Source of the DNA: Aldrovandia affinis
Lineage: Eukaryota > Chordata > Actinopteri > Notacanthiformes > Halosauridae
Direction of reading: 5' to 3'
NCBI GenBank assembly: GCA_029706075.1
Contig: JAINUG010000055.1
Location: 868,001-932,000, forward strand
DNA length: 64,000 bases
The translations under genes and the position numbers were made by a program. The notes under the pieces are model-generated. The model was not told where the DNA came from. It made no database searches and saw only the letters and a list, made by a program, of their open reading frames with translations. Below, in pieces: positions 47,954 to 60,822 of this stretch (positions are counted from its first letter, which is position 1; the number at the start of each line of letters is the position of its first letter).

Positions 47954-50900
47954 ATGCCGAAGAAAGGAGGGAAGAAAGGCGGTGGGGGGAAGCAAGCGGG
48001 CATGACGGAGGAGGAGAGGCTGCTCTTTGTCCAGCAGAGAGCCCTTGCTGAGGAGGAGATGGCCAGACGGAAGGAGGACATGCTCACTCAGTTCCTCAGG
48101 GTGAGTCCAGAAGGGCTACCATACCACCTGCGTCATCGTCGGACTTGCCCTGTAGAGCTCCAGCCGCACTCAAACCGACCGCATCCCTCATGAAACACTT
48201 ACGCGCGCACTCCTGAATTGAGTAAGGGCGTTGCAGCAGTGGGACAGGCCTACAGTTATGACTAGGCACTCCTAATTGGCAAGAAAAACTTAGGGAATGA
48301 AACGGCCTAGTCATTTCAGCTACATTTTACCTATAGATCCATAGACACAACCGTTATATTAATTGATATATTGTCTATACCTGAGTGACTTACAAGACTA
48401 ATGTCGCACCATTTACAATAAATGCATAGGCTATCACAGGAGTAACAAGAGCATCAGTAATAAAGTCCTGGCCAATGTTATTGGCACCCTTGCATTTTAT
48501 GTAGATAATGTACAATATCTTTTGAAATATTTGGAAATTCAATCAATTTTTGGCCATCACAAGATTTTTATTTGATTTTCCTGATTATAAAACAAAACTT
48601 TTTTTTTTCTGAAGAAACAGAAAGAATGGCCTTGACAACATTATTGGCACCCTTCTCTAATTTGCCTTTGGCAACAATGACTGCTTCCAATCATTTCTGG
48701 TAACCAGCCTGTACTTTTCTGCTGGCAGTTTCTCCCACTCTTCAATTGCTCTTGCTTTTGGATCATTGTACTACTAGAGGACCCATGACCTTCGACTGAC
48801 ACTGTTTTCTGACACTGGGTAGCCTTGGTAATCCTCTGATTTCACAATGCCCTTAATACTTTCAAGGCGTCCAGTACCAGAGGCTGCAAATCAGCCCCAC
48901 AGCATTATGGAACCTCCACCATATTTGACTGTAGGTAGAGTGTTCTTTTCTTTAAAAGCACAAATTTGTCGTATGTAAACAAAGCGCTGATCTGCATTGC
49001 CAAATAACTCTAATTTGGCTTCATTTGGTTTTCACAGAACATTTTCATTTAGGTTTGTCTAGGTGCGTCTTGGCAAACATTATTTGGGTCTTCTTGTGTT
49101 TCTCTTTCAGCAGTGGGGTCTTCCTTAGCCTCCAACCATAAAGCCCTTCTTGGTTCAGTGTCCGGTGTATGGTACGGGCTGAAACCATTACCTCAGACCT
49201 CTCCAGCCTTGAGATATTTGGATGTCATGCGAGGTGTCTTTTCAATGGCTCACACCAACCTACAACAACATCTGAGATCAATCTTCCTTTTACTACCATG
49301 TCCTATGAGATTCTTAACAAATCCATGAGCAGCAAACTTCTTGATAATATTGTGGTTGATAAAACTGTTGAAACAGGAATGCCAAGGTCTCTAGAGATTT
49401 CCTTGTGAATGCTTATATTTGGTGATAATAGTTTTTCTGACCTCAGACAGCTCTTTCCTCTTCACCACTGTCACAGAGGAACAGGGAAGCAGAACTGACT
49501 GTTTTCTCACGTTAAAATGGATAATTGGTTAATTTATACCATGTGGGCTCCTGCAACCTGTCATAGGCGAATTGAATTACACTGCAAACCATAATCTATT
49601 TCCTCCAACCAAATTGATTTAAATTGTTCCAATAATGGGTGCCAATAATTGTGTCATGGCCACTTTTCAATTTTGAAGCCATAAAAGATGTATTTTTATT
49701 TGTATTATTATTGTTTGATCGTGTGCTGTTGTAAATCAAACAGATGAATGTGTAAAGACCGAAAGTTGTTTCAATTATTTCAGAAGATATTGTACATCAT
49801 CTACATAAAATGCAAGGGTGCCAATAACGTTGGCCAGAACTGTAGGTGAAGTAAATGTTCTAATAATATATGTTTTTATAGATGAAACACAATATTATAA
49901 CAATATATAATATACTACAACATATCAGCCAATTTCTCCTCTTCTTCTTTCTCTTGTTGATCTCTCCCTCCCTCCCTCCCTCCCCTGGTCGTCCACTTCC
50001 ACCAGGATAAGCTACGGAGGGAGGAGCAGAACTGCGTGGTGAACAATCACAAGCTGACGGAGAGGTGGCGGGCGATCTTCCGCAAGACTCGCTCGCAAGA
50101 GCTGCGCCGTGACATAAACGTGCTCAGCCAGACGTTCGAGAGGGTGCTGGACCGCAAGAACAGCGTCATCAAGGTGAGGGGCTGTTTGGTTGGTGTTGCG
50201 ACTCCTAAACGGTCCAGCTGAAAAAAACTAAACTGAAATACAGGGCTGGGGTACCTTTGTGCCACCTGTGCCACCTGGTTATGGGGTGGGCATATGCCAC
50301 TGTGTGTGTCTGACACCTAAGCCTGTGCTTATGTGTTTTGGCTGCATTGGTGTTGGCTGCCCACCCCCCTCCCAGAAATATTGCTACCACATTGAGACAA
50401 ATTAGGAGGTAAATGAGGAGGATCTAACTTATGTTGAGCAGCATGAACAATTCCATCCATCCATCCATTGTCTAAGCCGCTTATTCCTGGTCAGGGTCGC
50501 GGGGGGGGTGCTGGAGCCTATCCCAGCATGCGTTCCGGGCGAGAGGCAGGAATACACCCTGGACAGGTCGCCAATCCATCACAGGGCACACACACCATTC
50601 ACTCACACACTCATACCTACGGGCAATTTAGACTCTCCAATTAGCCTAACGTGCATGTCTTTGGACTGTGGGAGGAAACCGGAGTACCCGGAGGAAACCC
50701 ACGCGGACACGGGGAGAACATGCAAACTCCGCACAGAAAGGCCCCCGGCCTGGATTCGAACCCGAGACCTTCTTGCTGTGAGGCGCATGAACAATTGTTT
50801 TGAATAATGACTGATTGACTGTTGTTGGTCATTGTGAGGCGACCAGAGGAGGATGGGCTCCCCCTTCTTGAGTTTGTTCCACCAAACAAGTTTTACCACT

Positions 50901-53900
50901 GTTGCCCTAGGCTTGCTTTCGTGGGGGGGTTGGCCTAGGGTCTGCTGTAAAGCATATTGTAAATTGTTTTTGGGTGAAATGCTCTATACTAATATTTGAT
51001 TTGATAAAAGTTAGTTAGTCATTTATGCGAAAAAATTATTTTAGGATAGTCGACATGTCCGACATTCACTGTCAGGGGAACTTGCAGGCAACTGCAAAAA
51101 TAAAGGAAACATTTAAGTAAATTAATGGTTCTGGTTGCTCTATTATGGTGTGGGGTGCATTTTCCAGACACTTGTATAGAGTCTATGCAAGGGTGCATTG
51201 AAGCTGTTCTGGTGACTGGTGGTGGCCCAACGCCCTATTAAGACACTCTATCCCATGCGCACAGTGTGTGTCGTCGGCATGTGTGGAAGTACTCACTCTC
51301 TTGCTTGCCTGAACCGTAGAACCTGCTGGGTGACCTCACAGAGGCGAAGCAGCAGTCCGACCACTCACTGCGCACCTACCTGCAGAACGTGGACCTGCTC
51401 CTGGACTTGCAGAGAAGCAGGCTGGAGTCCCTGAACCAGAGGTTCAATACTGATCTGGATGAGCTGAGAGCTGAGTTCAACACTGAAAGGTGAGGCTGCA
51501 GCAGTGCAGAGATACTTTAATAAACATCAGGGGAAGATAGAGGTAACCGGCAAAATAAAGGAAACACTTTGGTAACCTGGGTGGGACACTCAAACGGCCC
51601 TGGCTTGTGCTAGGAGAGACCCGGCCAGGTGGGAGACTCGTTGTATCTGTATCTGTATCTGTATCTGTCAGCAGCATTTTAAGATTGTTCAGAATGCATT
51701 GAAATGGCAGATTTGTTGAACGTTGAACTTTCCCAATAAACTTAACATGAATGACCATCCACAGTTAACAATTCAATGTTTTTTCTTATCTTAGATATTT
51801 TAACTGGATTAGCAAAACTGAGTATCATTCCATGGCCATTTCTGCAATGTTCCTTGTGGCTTAAAAATAACATTCAAGGGACGTTCAGGAAACTGGACAA
51901 ACTTTACAGTGCTGGAGAGGAGCTCTTAGAAGTTAAATGATCTGCATGTTCACACCCTGATTGCCAAATCTTAAGTAACAGAAATGTGGCTCCTGGGTGG
52001 CTCAGACTGGGCCTGTAGAGACATCGCATGGTTGAGCCTGGGCTGTAACAAACCACATCTTTGTCATGTGCGAGATGAGGCTTGAAGTGTGAAGCATTGC
52101 TGCGTCCCGGGAGGGAGCGAGAATAAACCAATCATCGAGTGCAGAGGTGATGTACGGTTCTCAAAGCCACTTCACAAATGTGCGAGGAGCTAGAGAGGAA
52201 CCGAAAGGGAGTCTCTTGAATTCGTATGCTATTCCCTTGAGTGCGAAACAAAGAAGTTTGCTGTGACATTTGCTGTGACATTGCGTCATGACGTGAAAAT
52301 GGACGTCTTTCAGGTCGATTGTCGTGAACATCAGCCAACTGTGATTGGGAATCTGCAGTGGCGGGACACAGTCCGTCAGGGGCAGGGTGGGTTTCAGTCG
52401 GCCGCGGTTCCTCGGGTTACCTCTGCATTAGTTCCTCTCCAACCACATGCCAGGCAGCCACAGGCTACCAGATTTCATCATTGAGGGGCACGCCTCTCCT
52501 CCAATCAGCATTGTTGTGTCTGTCCTGTAGTACCGTGTAGCCTTCAGTGTGGGAAGTAACCTCTGACTCATAGGTCAGAGGAGTGTGTGCACTTCAGACT
52601 TGTGTGGAGCTTCAGTGGCACAGTGCTTAGTGCCTGGAACTCTATTGGAGGGATGCAACACCATTCTTCCACAAGAACTTCCATCATTTGGTGTTTTGTT
52701 GATGGTGGTGGAAACCACTGTCTCAGGCGCCACTCCAGAATCTCCCAGAAGTGTTCAATTGCACGCCACACCATAACAGAGGCACCAGAACCCTTCATTT
52801 ACTCAAGTGTTTCCTTTATTTTGAGAGTTACCTGTATATTAGCCTGGATTAATAATACGTTTGGTCATTAGTAACAGATGAAATGGAAACAGCAGATTTA
52901 GATATGCACGGTTGTTGACTTTTTGTCGTTGTAGCTGTTGTGGTTGTCAGAGTGTCAAGTGCTGGAGAGGGGGCCGCTGTCACATTGTGGCAGTGTCATG
53001 CCTCATGCTGTGCGGAGTTTACCCAGTCGCTGGACAGGCAGAGCGCAATGCATCTCCTACGACGAGCTCAGCACAGTGCTAAGGCACATTGCTGAATGAA
53101 ACAAAGCTGAGGTTGATCCCAGTGCTGTTGTGTGCTCTGTGTGCGTGAACAGGGAGGCGGTTATGACTCAGCACCAGGAAGACTGTGTGTACCAGCAGGA
53201 CGTCCGCTTTGCCGTGGACCAGCACTACAGCGCTATAGACACCGAGGCCCGGCAGGAGTTCCAGAGCACCCGCGATGACATCAAAAACAGGGTAAGGTCG
53301 GGCAACGTGGCAGTGTCATGGAACCAGACCCAAAGCAACCACTGCCAGAGGAGGGAAGGGGAAGGGGGAAGGGAAGGGGCGGATAGGTACGGTAACGGAA
53401 GTGGAAGCGACAGGGAAGGTAAGGGGAAGGCAGCTCTGTACGTTTTTGTCGAGCACTCACACGATCCTGAATTTACAGAGGATATTGCAGCAGTGGGACA
53501 GGCCTATGGTTATGATCAAGGCATCCTAAATCAGGGGGAAAAATTGGGGGTTGAATCATCGTGCTGTAAAGAAATCTGTACAGTTCATTCTGAAACGAGG
53601 CTCTTGCTTGTTTGGTCCCTCGTCGCACACAGAGCATGGAGGAGAAGAACGCGCTGCGGGTACAGCTGGAGGTGGAGGTGGAGAAGATGTGGCAGCAGCT
53701 CCAGGACGCCACACGCAGCTACCACGAGGCTACCGATGACCACCGCGCCACCTGCGAGATGCTGCGTGCCCGTGATGAGCGCAGCTCCCGCGAAATTGAT
53801 GCCCAGACAAAGAAGCTCCAGAAGATGCAGGTGAGGGTCGGGTAGGCCGGGCCTTCTTTGGCTTCAACATGTTTGTAACAATAATAAACACGTACCAAGA

Positions 53901-56900
53901 TTTCAGCTTTCAGATTACAGTTTCCCAAAACCAAATGGGAATCGACCCACAATTTTTCCACAACTTTCTTGGGCCACCACTCTAGAGGGGCGCAGGCTTA
54001 CCTTTCAGTGTTTTACCAAGAATATAAGAAAGCCATTGTTTGAAACCAACATGTTTTGGTATGTTGCCTTTGTCAGGGTTTCAACAAACAATGGAGAAAG
54101 ACAACACAACACAATAGGCGAAAGGGAATTAAAGAGAGAAGGTCTTAAGAAAGGCAACTATACACCTTCGAAAATAACCATACAAGTGTGTGCAAGGCTT
54201 TAGTCAGGTGATCAACTACAAAATAGGAGCGCCCAAAAAATCAAGAGGAAGTGGGCAGTAGATTATGTTTCTCCAGCCAGCCAGCTCTGTAGGCCCAGAA
54301 GTAGGGCCAACTAGGTTGGGTTTGGTCTTTGTGTGAATGCGAGGGCCCCTCTCTCTCTCTCTTTCCACAGGAGTTATGCGCGACGCTGCGGGCCAGGATG
54401 AGCACCAGCCAGCAGCAGGGCGAGGCAACCGCGCAGGACCTGCGGGTCGTCAAGGAGAAGGTGACCAACAAGCGGCAGGAGCTGAAGAGGCAGATGAGCA
54501 GCATCCGCACCCAACATAGGAATGACCTCTTCACCCTCACCATGCAGAGCAGCGCTGCTACCAAGAAGCTACAGGCTGTCACTGCCAAGGTACGCAAGTG
54601 GGTTTTAAAATGGCTGGTAAACAAGGCCTGTTACACTTCCTGGTTCACCTGGGTTAGGCAGTGTAGTATAATGGTTAGGGACCTCTGCTTGTAACGCAAA
54701 GATTGCATGTTCGATTCCCAGGTGGGGCATTGCCGTTGTACCCATGAGCGAGGTTCTTTACTTGCTTCAGTAAATTGCTTCAGCTGTGTAAATGGATTGT
54801 ATGTAAAGAAATGTCATCTGTTGCTCTGGATAAGAACGTCTGCTCAATGCCTGTAATGTAATGGTTAGGGTTAATAAAGTAGGATTGAGACAGACTGAGG
54901 TATCTACACATTTAAACTAGCCATATAGGGTCCTCCCGGGTGGTCTGACAGTTACAACGTTCGACCCTGGCCACTGCGCCTCTCAAGTCGACGGCTTGGC
55001 GAGTGCCGGCTTGGAGGAGGCGGTACTTCGCCTTTATCACTGCCGGTCTCAGGGCTACGGCAGCAAACTCACAATACGAGGGGGGATTGGCATGAAAAGA
55101 ATGGATGTAATTGGCTACTACATTGGGAGAAAATGGGAGAAAATCCGAAACAAAATCTTAAAAGAAAAAAAAAGTCATGTACATGCTGCTTACTTCCTGT
55201 TTGGCAGCAATGTATTGAAACGTCTTAACACAATTTTATTAATCCTGGGCTTCAAGGTTCATAAAATAGGGCCAAGACAGAGACTGTGGTTTGTGCTGGT
55301 TTAGCACCAGTGCATTGATACATCATAGTCTTTTCTTAACCCTGGTGTACCTCTCACACTACTGAGGTCCCATAAAAGGAGGTTGACTGAGAGGTGTTAG
55401 ACACAAGGTGCCACTCAAATGTTGCCGTGCAAATTATCTTAAAATGACTAATCCTGTGGTCCTGAGTTAGCCGTAGTATTCATTTTTGTGACCAATTCTT
55501 TTATGATTTTTCTTTTAGAAATGTGTATCAGTTGTTTATTTTACATTTTCACAAGCGTGTTACATAGTTAATAGTTTATGACAAACTGACAGCAGACCTA
55601 CCCCCGTTACATCAGCAAGCTGTGGCCTAGCAACATTTGAGCCAAAATGTTGCGGACATTTTGAGCAGTGGTGCAGTCCTGGTGACAGAGGGAAGGTGCT
55701 GCTGCCTGTTGAATTCTCTGAATGGGCTCAGAGCAGCGCTTCCTCCTCTCTCCTCCCCCCAGGGCGAGAGGCTGATCCGGCTGGCGGGAGCTTGCCGTAA
55801 GCTGGAGACGGAGCAGGGTAGGGTGCAGCCGTTCTACAGCAGCTCCCTGAGCACTGAGGAGCAAAGCCTGGTGGCGGAGTACAAGCAGCAGCCGCCCGAC
55901 ACCAAGCTGGCCGAGGTGACACACAGACGCCACACACACACACACACACACACACTCAGCAGAAGGCTCTGACACACACACACACTCTCTCTCACACACA
56001 CAGACCCAGACACACGGTGAAAGGCTCCAACATACACAGAAACAAATGCATAAACACAACTCTACGCTTACCTAGCTATCAAAAGGTACAAAATATATGC
56101 ACAGGGAAAAACGGACAAGCAAGTAAGGTAAAAATCTTTTCCAAAGTTTTCCAAAAAGGCACAGCTGAATGGTACAAAGTCAAAGAAAGGAAAAAGCCTC
56201 TTCTCCAAAAAAATGTCGCTCCACCCCTTATAAACTCCAGACAGGGGCGTAGCCTGACGAGGTCGAGGAGAGTGCAGCTGGGAACAATCCAATCAGTGCC
56301 AGAGCGACCACGCATCGGGAGCATGGCCTCAATCAGCAATCAAGCACCTGTCGTTTAAGAGTCTCTGAGGCCAAATTTTGGTCAACCGTAACACTCACAA
56401 ACACAGCAAAAAGCCCTGACAAGAACATAAATGGATACGTATATATAAGCACACTCTCACACACGCAGCAAAGGCTGAGACACACAGAAACAAATACATA
56501 TACACAAACAGATATACACACATGCACACAGAAACAAGTGTTGTAGTGTTGTACTGGTGTTGTAGTGTAGTCCGTCTTGCATTGATTGCATTGGTATTGC
56601 AGTGTTGTATGTTTTGTTTAAAACCAAATATAAAATGTAAACACACAAACACACAGGCTACACTGAAACAACAACAGAGAGACTTCCTCGTCTTGCTCCC
56701 TTTACCTGTTTACCACAACTGCTGTTCATCTTCCTCTTCCTCTCCCTCTGACACTTGACCCCTGACCCCTGCTCGCTCCCCCCCGGGCCCCAGGTCATGC
56801 ATGACTACGCGGACCTGGAGCGAGTCTGTCAGCGCTACAACAAGGTGCACCTGGACCAGCTGTCCCTGCAGCGGGAGAAGGCGGCTCTCGCCCAGGAGAA

Positions 56901-57063
56901 CCTGCAGCTGCGCGCCCTGATGCGCCAGTACCTAAATGGGCTCACTGTCAACGACGACGCCCTGGGCCAGGGCAACACCCTGCTCACGGTGTCCCGCACT
57001 GCTCAGTGCCAGCGCCCGTCGCCGAGGCGACAGGGCATCCTCGTGCTGCAGCACACCCTCTAG
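47954..57063 (+). CDS. ccdc65: Dynein regulatory complex subunit 2 (CCDC65), eight coding exons
   Basis: Exons with GT-AG boundaries and continuous frame: 47954-48100, 50006-50173, 51320-51489, 53153-53291, 53633-53830, 54371-54589, 55763-55915, 56794-57063; 487 residues (human 484). It begins MPKKGGKKGG and continues LLFVQQRALAEEEMARRK, LSQTFERVLDRKNSVIK, VDLLLDLQRSRLESLNQ, SREIDAQTKKLQKMQ, GACRKLETEQGRVQPFYSSS, RYNKVHLDQLSLQ and ends VLQHTL, tracking human CCDC65 throughout. Nearly all is charged coiled coil with a basic Lys/Gly-rich N-terminus. The protein is a core coiled-coil scaffold (with DRC1 and DRC4) of the nexin link between outer doublets in motile cilia. No stop or frameshift is present. 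The start ATG follows CCTCCACC and matches the family N-terminus. Confidence 0.95.
48464..49842 (-). mobile_element. Tc1-like transposon in ccdc65 intron 1
   Basis: The left end (TCCTGGCCAATGTTATTGGC) and right end (GCCAATAACGTTGGCCAGAA) are inverted repeats of about 60 bases bounded by TA. Minus-strand sequence around 48890-48960 gives VKYGGGSIM-like transposase text. No long frame survives. Confidence 0.8.
50453..50784 (+). repeat. Dispersed SINE-like repeat (family G), copy 2
   Basis: About 90% similar by eye to 43960-44315. It is flanked by the perfect 12-base duplication GCATGAACAATT (50441-50452 and 50785-50796). It starts with CCATCCATCCATCC and ends with GACCTTCTTGCTGTGAGGC. It lies in ccdc65 intron 2. 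Confidence 0.88.
51080..51250 (+). mobile_element. Internally deleted Tc1-like fragment
   Basis: Starts GCAACTGCAAAAATAAAGGA and ends with the C-terminal coding remnant GCATTGAAGCTGTTCTGG ... GTGGCCCAACGCCCTATTAA. It is of the same family as 51541-52834. Confidence 0.65.
51541..52834 (-). mobile_element. Tc1-like element remnant spanning ccdc65 intron 3
   Basis: The ends GGCAAAATAAAGGAAACACT (51551) and GTGTTTCCTTTATTTTGAGA (52807) are inverted and next to TA. Minus-strand 52798-52568 encodes SGASVMVW, then EHFWEILEWRLRQW and EVLVEEWCCIPPIEFQAL, transposase C-terminal motifs. The portion 51650-52530 is unrelated sequence and includes a (GTATCT)n run at 51641-51668. Confidence 0.7.
54655..54862 (+). 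repeat. tRNA-derived SINE (family T)
   Basis: The head TAGGCAGTGTAGTATAATGG, B-box-like TGTTCGATTCC and body GTGTAAATGGATTGTATGTA are followed by the tail GCTCTGGATAAGAACGTCTG. It lies in ccdc65 intron 6. Confidence 0.8.
54929..55172 (+). repeat. SINE family C, internally deleted copy
   Basis: The head GTCCTCCCGGGTGGTCTGAC is followed by TCGACGGCTTGGCGAGTG and the 3' end GGCTACTACATTGGGAGAAA plus A-rich tail. The central GC-rich part of the 33451 copy is missing. Confidence 0.75.
55928..56010 (+). repeat. (CA)n microsatellite right after a ccdc65 splice donor
   Basis: CACACACACA runs begin 15 bases past the GT donor of ccdc65 coding exon 7 at 55916. More CA-rich sequence extends to about 56530. 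Confidence 0.9.
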
Positions 57064-57220
57064 GCCCTCCGTGCGCAGTGGCGTCACCGCCGTCAATTTG
57101 TGTCACTGCACGCGCCGGCCAGCATGGCATGCGACGTGGCACGCGACACGGCTCAACTGCGATATTCATGTTTCTCATGAAGGCATACGCACACCCGTAA
57201 ATGTGTGTGCGCGCTCTGCA

Positions 57221-57226
57221 AATAAA
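57221..57226 (+). terminator. ccdc65: ccdc65 poly(A) signal
   Basis: AATAAA lies 157 bases past the stop codon and is the first candidate downstream of it. Confidence 0.6.
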
Positions 57227-57239
57227 TAGTACAAAATCA

Positions 57240-58850
57240 GCAACAAAGAAAAATAGCAGCGACGCTGCTTACAGCGCTCCCAAGTGACCTGGTTTTTAGC
57301 GCTGCTCGAGGGAATAACTTTGGGAGGTTCAATCACGTGGGAGCGTTGTGAGCAGTGCGCTGCTGTTCTTCTTTGTTACCGACAACTGCAATATTCCACA
57401 CAAGCAACAGATGTGGTAACACAGCACAGATCACGGGTCACAGATGCACAAAGTAGCAATGGCAATTGTTTATCGAAGCAGGCAGCGTCAACTGATTTGG
57501 TCACGGGAGCATTGCAGCAATGGCAGTTATTGAAGCGGGCAGCACTGAGCTAGAGGTTTAGTCACAGTGATGATAATTATGCAGGATGGAGTTAAAGATT
57601 AGGCCACCGGATTGCAGCAGCGGTGGAAAATATCAGAATGGATGGACCAGAATGGAAACCCAGATTTGGTCACAGGAATATAATTGGGCTGAACATTATT
57701 GAAACAGACATGATGATGCTACAGATTTGGTTGCGGTATCATAGCAGAAAATTTACCGATGTGTCAATAGACCTACAGCCGAAATCAGCAAAATCCTAAA
57801 TGCTGAAAGTGTAGATACCCTTGTTGTTGAAACTAAATTAAGGAAAATGAAGAGTCCAAAGACCAAAGCAAATGTAATGAGCCAAACCTGCATGGTGTTA
57901 AAAAATTACAAAATAAGCACAGAATTATGGAACTTATGGGGCAATATCATGGAGCCACTAAAGCTTTGAAGTGCGGTGCCATGTTGCAGTAGGAAGCTGT
58001 CTAATAAACATTTGGTCAGTAAGGAGTATTTCATTTTTCACTGGAGTTCCCCTTTAAACATGTTTTCAACAACCCTAATTAATTAAGAAATCGGTTGGAA
58101 CAAACATTGTCCTGGCCCCCTCTCTACGCTGGTTTTTGTTACAGATAATCTCTTGATCAACTAAGGTTGTTGAAAATATGTGTGTAAGTTCTTACATCAT
58201 TTTGTCTTTAAACTAGATTTAACACAAAGTAGTTTTGGCTCGTTGTCATTTGCTCTGTCTTTTAACTTTCACAGGTGTTCAAGCATTGTTTGTATTAATG
58301 GAGCGGCAACTTGAATCAATGACTCCCACTACAAAATTGGTAAGCTTGTCCAAGGTTAGTTACTGTGCTTTCACATTTTAATGGCAAAAACGTCCCTGCT
58401 CCCAGCGAGCCATTGTTTTCCAGTGGAGGGGGCGACTCTGCTTACCTACATGACTGTGCCCACCTAGGCAGCAAGCTGCAGGCAGAGTTCCTGCACTCAA
58501 AGTTCAGATAATTTGAACTTTAACCCCCTCCATTCACTGACCTCCCGGCGCCAACCAATATGTTTACAGCGGCTGGTTCAATTCATTGTTCTTGCAAAAA
58601 AAAAGCTCCACACTGATGTACTGTACATGGCACTTGAAGACTGAACAATGATATGCTACTGCTAGTATTCAAACCTCCCGCTCTTGTCTACTGCAAATTT
58701 TCTCCTTCCTTCATGTTCCTTTCCAAGACTACTTTCCAAGGTACGTTTTTGTTCATTTAGGACTTTCCTAAGCTGTGAGTGAACCAGCTTGCTGTTATAA
58801 TGTGAATCGCTGTGTCAATCACAATGTCCAATATTCGTATGCAAATGATC
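57240..58850. other. Intergenic sequence downstream of ccdc65
   Basis: No gene, tRNA or recognisable element was found. The open frame at 57284-57553 has no family features. Confidence 0.35.
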
Positions 58851-59035
58851 AACTAATTGAAGCACGCAGGATGGGAATGTAGATTTGGTTGTGGGAAGAG
58901 CGATGTTGCTTCTGCCACTGTTTTACAGGAGTGTTCTCAACCAGCAAATACGGGGTCAGGAATCATTGTCCAGCTTTTCTTCCGATTAATTCAGGGTTTC
59001 CTAGTTTTTCGATTTCCCTCTGGGAAAACATCAAT

Positions 59036-59230
59036 CAGGGCTATTCAATTCCAGGCCTCGAGGGCCGCAGTGTCTGCAGGTATTTGCTCCGACCACGCAC
59101 TTCACCACCTGATTTCACTCCACCTCCTGAAAGAGGTAAACGAATTAGTGAAAACGGGTGACGTAGTACGTGGTCGGAGCAAATACCTGCAGACACTGCA
59201 GCCCTGAAAGCCTGGAATTGAATAGCCCTG
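59036..59230. mobile_element. Palindromic MITE, hAT-like
   Basis: CAGGGCTATTCAATTCCAGG at the left is inverted at the right as GCCTGGAATTGAATAGCCCTG. Inside, GTGTCTGCAGGTATTTGCTC pairs with its complement near 59175-59200. The arms are about 65 bases. Flanks ACATCAAT and ATATAAAT may be a decayed 8-bp duplication. Confidence 0.8.
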
Positions 59231-59799
59231 ATATAAATTGTCCAGCGCTTTGTGAAATTTAAATCGTAAAAATGTACAATAATAAAAATATTTTTGATTG
59301 ATTGATAACAACACAAACCGTACATCGGCATAACTTCACTCTGGATTCATTGCAGTTACATTCACAGGTGGCTTTTGAAGGCAAGAAAGAGACGACACAT
59401 ATCACAGGTCACACATAATGTTACTGGGGCTATGTGGTTGTGTCTAATTCTGGTCTTCTTCATTAGGATTTTTTTCTTTTCATTTTTTGAAATGTAATTA
59501 TGTGCTTTGCATCATGTTGAGCATTCTTTTCACTATTGTCATCATTAAAGAGTAACACAAAAGTAATTTACAAAATACATACCATGTATTAATGCACATC
59601 TTGTAAGTCGCTCAGGATAGGAGTGTCTGCTAAATGCTTAAAACATAAAATGTAAATGCAAGTGCTTGTTACAGGAAGCATTTTTATAGAGGCAGTGACT
59701 ATTTGCAACAGGCTGTTATTACTGGTGTAATTACACAAACACTGTTGTGAAAGGCCACCCAAATAAGTATGCCCAAATTAGCATTTTAGTATTATTCAA

Positions 59800-60285
59800 G
59801 ACTGACTTATTACATCTACCCACACAGTCCGTACCAGTCCTCCCATTGAGTAGTATGCCCCTCTCCCACCCCACCCATCTGTCACTGGTAACCCACATGC
59901 CAAGTATCTGATTGACCCATGGAGGCCCAACGAGTCTCCCTTCCCCACTTGTCCATAACAGACTCCACTGCCACATTCCAGGCCAGATTAAAAACCCATC
60001 TCTTCACCCCAGCCTCGGATTAAATCTCCTTTCCACGCCCCTCATGTCCACTGCTCTCTAGCCCTTACCCGCCCCGCCCTCGACCTATTACACCATTATA
60101 CCCATTGTTTACCCTTTGTTTGCCCTGTGTTTGCTTCTGCTGACCTCATGTTATACTCTACAGTTGTCCCATGCTTTTGTGCTTGTGCCTCTATTTTGAC
60201 TCTATCAAACAGATAGAGTTGATTTTGTAATATTTGGGTTAGTGAAAAACACTGTATAAATAAAATGCATTATTATTATTAAGAC
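59800..60285 (+). mobile_element. 3' end of a LINE
   Basis: A broken plus-strand reading near 59950-60020 gives ATFQARLKTHLF-type C-terminal text. A non-coding tail follows with CACTGTATAAATAAAATGCA and a (TTA)n repeat at about 60265-60282. Typical of a 5'-truncated L2/Rex-like LINE. Confidence 0.65.
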
Positions 60286-60477
60286 ATATCAAGCTGCTTC
60301 CTGTCCACTTCCAACCAGACCCTTACATTGACCGATCAGATTACATAGTTCCCAACAGCCTTGTCATTTGGACCCTAATAAATAGTTAGCTTCCAATTGC
60401 TCTGCATCCTCGTCATGAAGTGCCTGTGACCACTAGGTGGCAATCTGAATACAGTTTTCTGAACCAGTGGTAGGTGA

Positions 60478-60690
60478 GTTACTGTGCTGTAGCTCTGCTT
60501 TCTGGGTATCTATGGTGAGTCACTATGGTAGCTCTACTCTCTGGGTATCTATGGTGAGTAACTGTGCTGTAGCTCTGCTCTCTGGGTATATATGTTGAGT
60601 CACTGCTGTAGCTGTGCTCTGGGTATCTATGGTGAGTCACTATGCTGTAGCTCTACTCTCTGGGTATCTATGGTGAATCACTGCATTGTG
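60478..60690 (+). repeat. Minisatellite with CTGGGTATCTATGGTGAGTC core
   Basis: About five copies of a 40-48 base unit containing GTAGCTCTGCTCTCTGGGTA then TCTATGGTGAGTCACT, with small unit-length differences. Confidence 0.88.
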
Positions 60691-60699
60691 GCTTTGGGA

Positions 60700-60822
60700 C
60701 TCCTGGCCAGAGCTGGGCTGGTGCAGCCAGGGATCAAACCCCGGCAGCAGTGGGTAACCTGCACTCCAGGCAAGTACATTTGCCGGTTGCACCACCCGGG
60801 GGCCCGCCCCACGCACGCAAAT
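60700..60822 (-). repeat. tRNA-like SINE head, reverse
   Basis: On the minus strand CCCCCGGGTGGTGCAACCGG leads to a B-box-like GGGTTTGATCCC. The body is not identified. Confidence 0.45.
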
